DNA of 64,000 bases from Pseudomonadota bacterium. Lineage in GTDB: Bacteria; Pseudomonadota; Alphaproteobacteria; Acetobacterales; Acetobacteraceae. The stretch covers positions 62,001 to 126,000 of the forward strand of contig JAJZVV010000008.1 of assembly GCA_021845595.1 (NCBI GenBank), read 5' to 3'. The translations under genes and the position numbers were made by a program. Below the pieces are notes generated by a model. That model did no database searches. It saw nothing but the letters and a program-made list of their open reading frames with translations, and had not been told where the DNA came from. Shown here in pieces: positions 63,459 to 64,000 of this stretch. Positions within the stretch are counted from its first letter, which is position 1. Every line of letters starts with the position of its first letter.

Positions 63459-63552
63459 CCGGTCCGGCTCTTGCCGAGGACGGCCCTGGCGCGGCAGGGT
63501 TGACCCGCCACATCGCGCCGGACCCGAGCGCGCAACAGGAGGAAACGCCGCA

Positions 63553-64000
63553 ATGAGACCTGTCCCCCTTCTCGCCGCCTGCCTGGCCCTGTCAGCGCTG
63601 GTTCCGCCCGCGTGGGCGCAGCCGCTGGAGCGCGCCCAGCCGGAGGAGGTCGGCATGTCCTCGGCCCGGCTCGACCGCATCACCCAGGTCTTCAGCAAGG
63701 ATATCGAGGCCGGAAAGCTGCCCGGCGTCGTCATCATGGTCGCCCGCGAGGGCAAGCTGGTCTACTCGCAGAGCCTTGGCTACCGCGACAAGGCGGCCGG
63801 CGCGAAGATGACCGAAGACGCCATTTTCCGCGCCTATTCCATGACCAAGCCGTTCGTCGAGGTCGCCGCGGCGATGCTGATGGAGGAAGGGAAGCTGCAG
63901 CTCACCGACCCGGTGAGCCGGTTCTTCCCCGAGTTCGGGACCCAGTCCGTCAGCGTGCCCAGCCACAATGCGCTGGGCCAGCCGACCTATGCGCTGGTGC
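63553..64000 (+). CDS. Exported serine hydrolase (beta-lactamase/EstB-like), 5' part
   Basis: Only the first 149 codons are present; the gene leaves the right edge. AGGAGGA precedes ATG 63553. The signal peptide is residues 1-22 (PLLAACLALSALVPPAWAQ). The nucleophile motif SMTK is at residues 96-99 (FRAYSMTKPFVEVAAAMLMEEGKLQLTDPVSRFFPEF). It resembles the cytoplasmic hydrolase at 49382 but is periplasmic. Whether it is an esterase, peptidase or lactamase cannot be told from the fragment. Confidence 0.85.
   Translation, partial: MRPVPLLAACLALSALVPPAWAQPLERAQPEEVGMSSARLDRITQVFSKDIEAGKLPGVVIMVAREGKLVYSQSLGYRDKAAGAKMTEDAIFRAYSMTKPFVEVAAAMLMEEGKLQLTDPVSRFFPEFGTQSVSVPSHNALGQPTYALV

Overview
The window is a compact, very GC-rich (by eye close to 70%) chromosomal segment of a Gram-negative bacterium. 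Three traits point to an alphaproteobacterium, most likely of the Rhodospirillales/Acetobacteraceae type: the trpB-trpA-accD-folC gene order, the divergent tyrS/anmK pair, and short intergenic palindromes bounded by TAGAGC/GCTCTA. The genus cannot be fixed from the sequence alone. I see no rRNA, tRNA, insertion sequence, prophage or CRISPR array. Almost everything is tightly packed protein-coding sequence, with many GTGA/ATGA stop-start overlaps and several convergent genes whose ends overlap.

Layout. 1-1144: end of a sugar ABC transporter operon (RbsC-like permease, RbsB-like binding protein). 1259-4543: cysQ, tsaC/sua5 and a GlcD/D2HGDH-type FAD dehydrogenase. 4617-11386: envelope biogenesis cluster lptF-lptG-lptD-surA-rsmA (LPS export, outer-membrane chaperone, 16S rRNA dimethylase). 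11352-13215: MFS transporter and recX on the minus strand. 13404-15620: an AT-richer island with a frame-disrupted small gene followed by a 551-residue coiled-coil protein with a central hydrophobic segment, the least ordinary locus here. 15737-17910: argD-argF. 18185-20244: two PEP-CTERM surface proteins. 20436-23318: amidase, Gly-rich lipoprotein, small exported protein, VOC protein. 23524-26803: GntR regulator divergent from a tricarballylate-type tcuA-tcuB pair with a perfect palindromic operator. 26814-28597: PadR regulator divergent from chrA, with a truncated doxX remnant in the chrA leader. 28690-31593: hydratase, gfa, TPMT-like methyltransferase, SlyB-like lipoprotein.

31764-36884: trpB-trpA-accD-folC-glycosyltransferase operon. 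36936-39553: MFS transporter and two lipoproteins flanking an FNR-like site. 39605-42760: a minus-strand periplasmic redox operon (exported protein, cytochrome b561, MsrP-type molybdopterin protein, cytochrome c). 42935-48029: AhpD-like exported protein, tyrS, anmK, ROK kinase, sugar-nucleotide epimerase. 48022-53481: GT4 glycosyltransferase, family VIII-type serine hydrolase, slipin, and the ergothioneine pair egtB-egtD. 53483-55406: tandem palindromes, a small exported protein and two more PEP-CTERM proteins. 55606-64000: TauD-like dioxygenase, AI-2E/PerM family protein, hyi, XRE regulator, Nudix hydrolase, sseA, metC-like lyase, zur divergent from hisI, and a truncated serine hydrolase.

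Most genes are housekeeping or general metabolism. The four PEP-CTERM proteins imply an exosortase elsewhere in the genome. All functional statements rest on motifs and family resemblance read by eye; no database search was possible.
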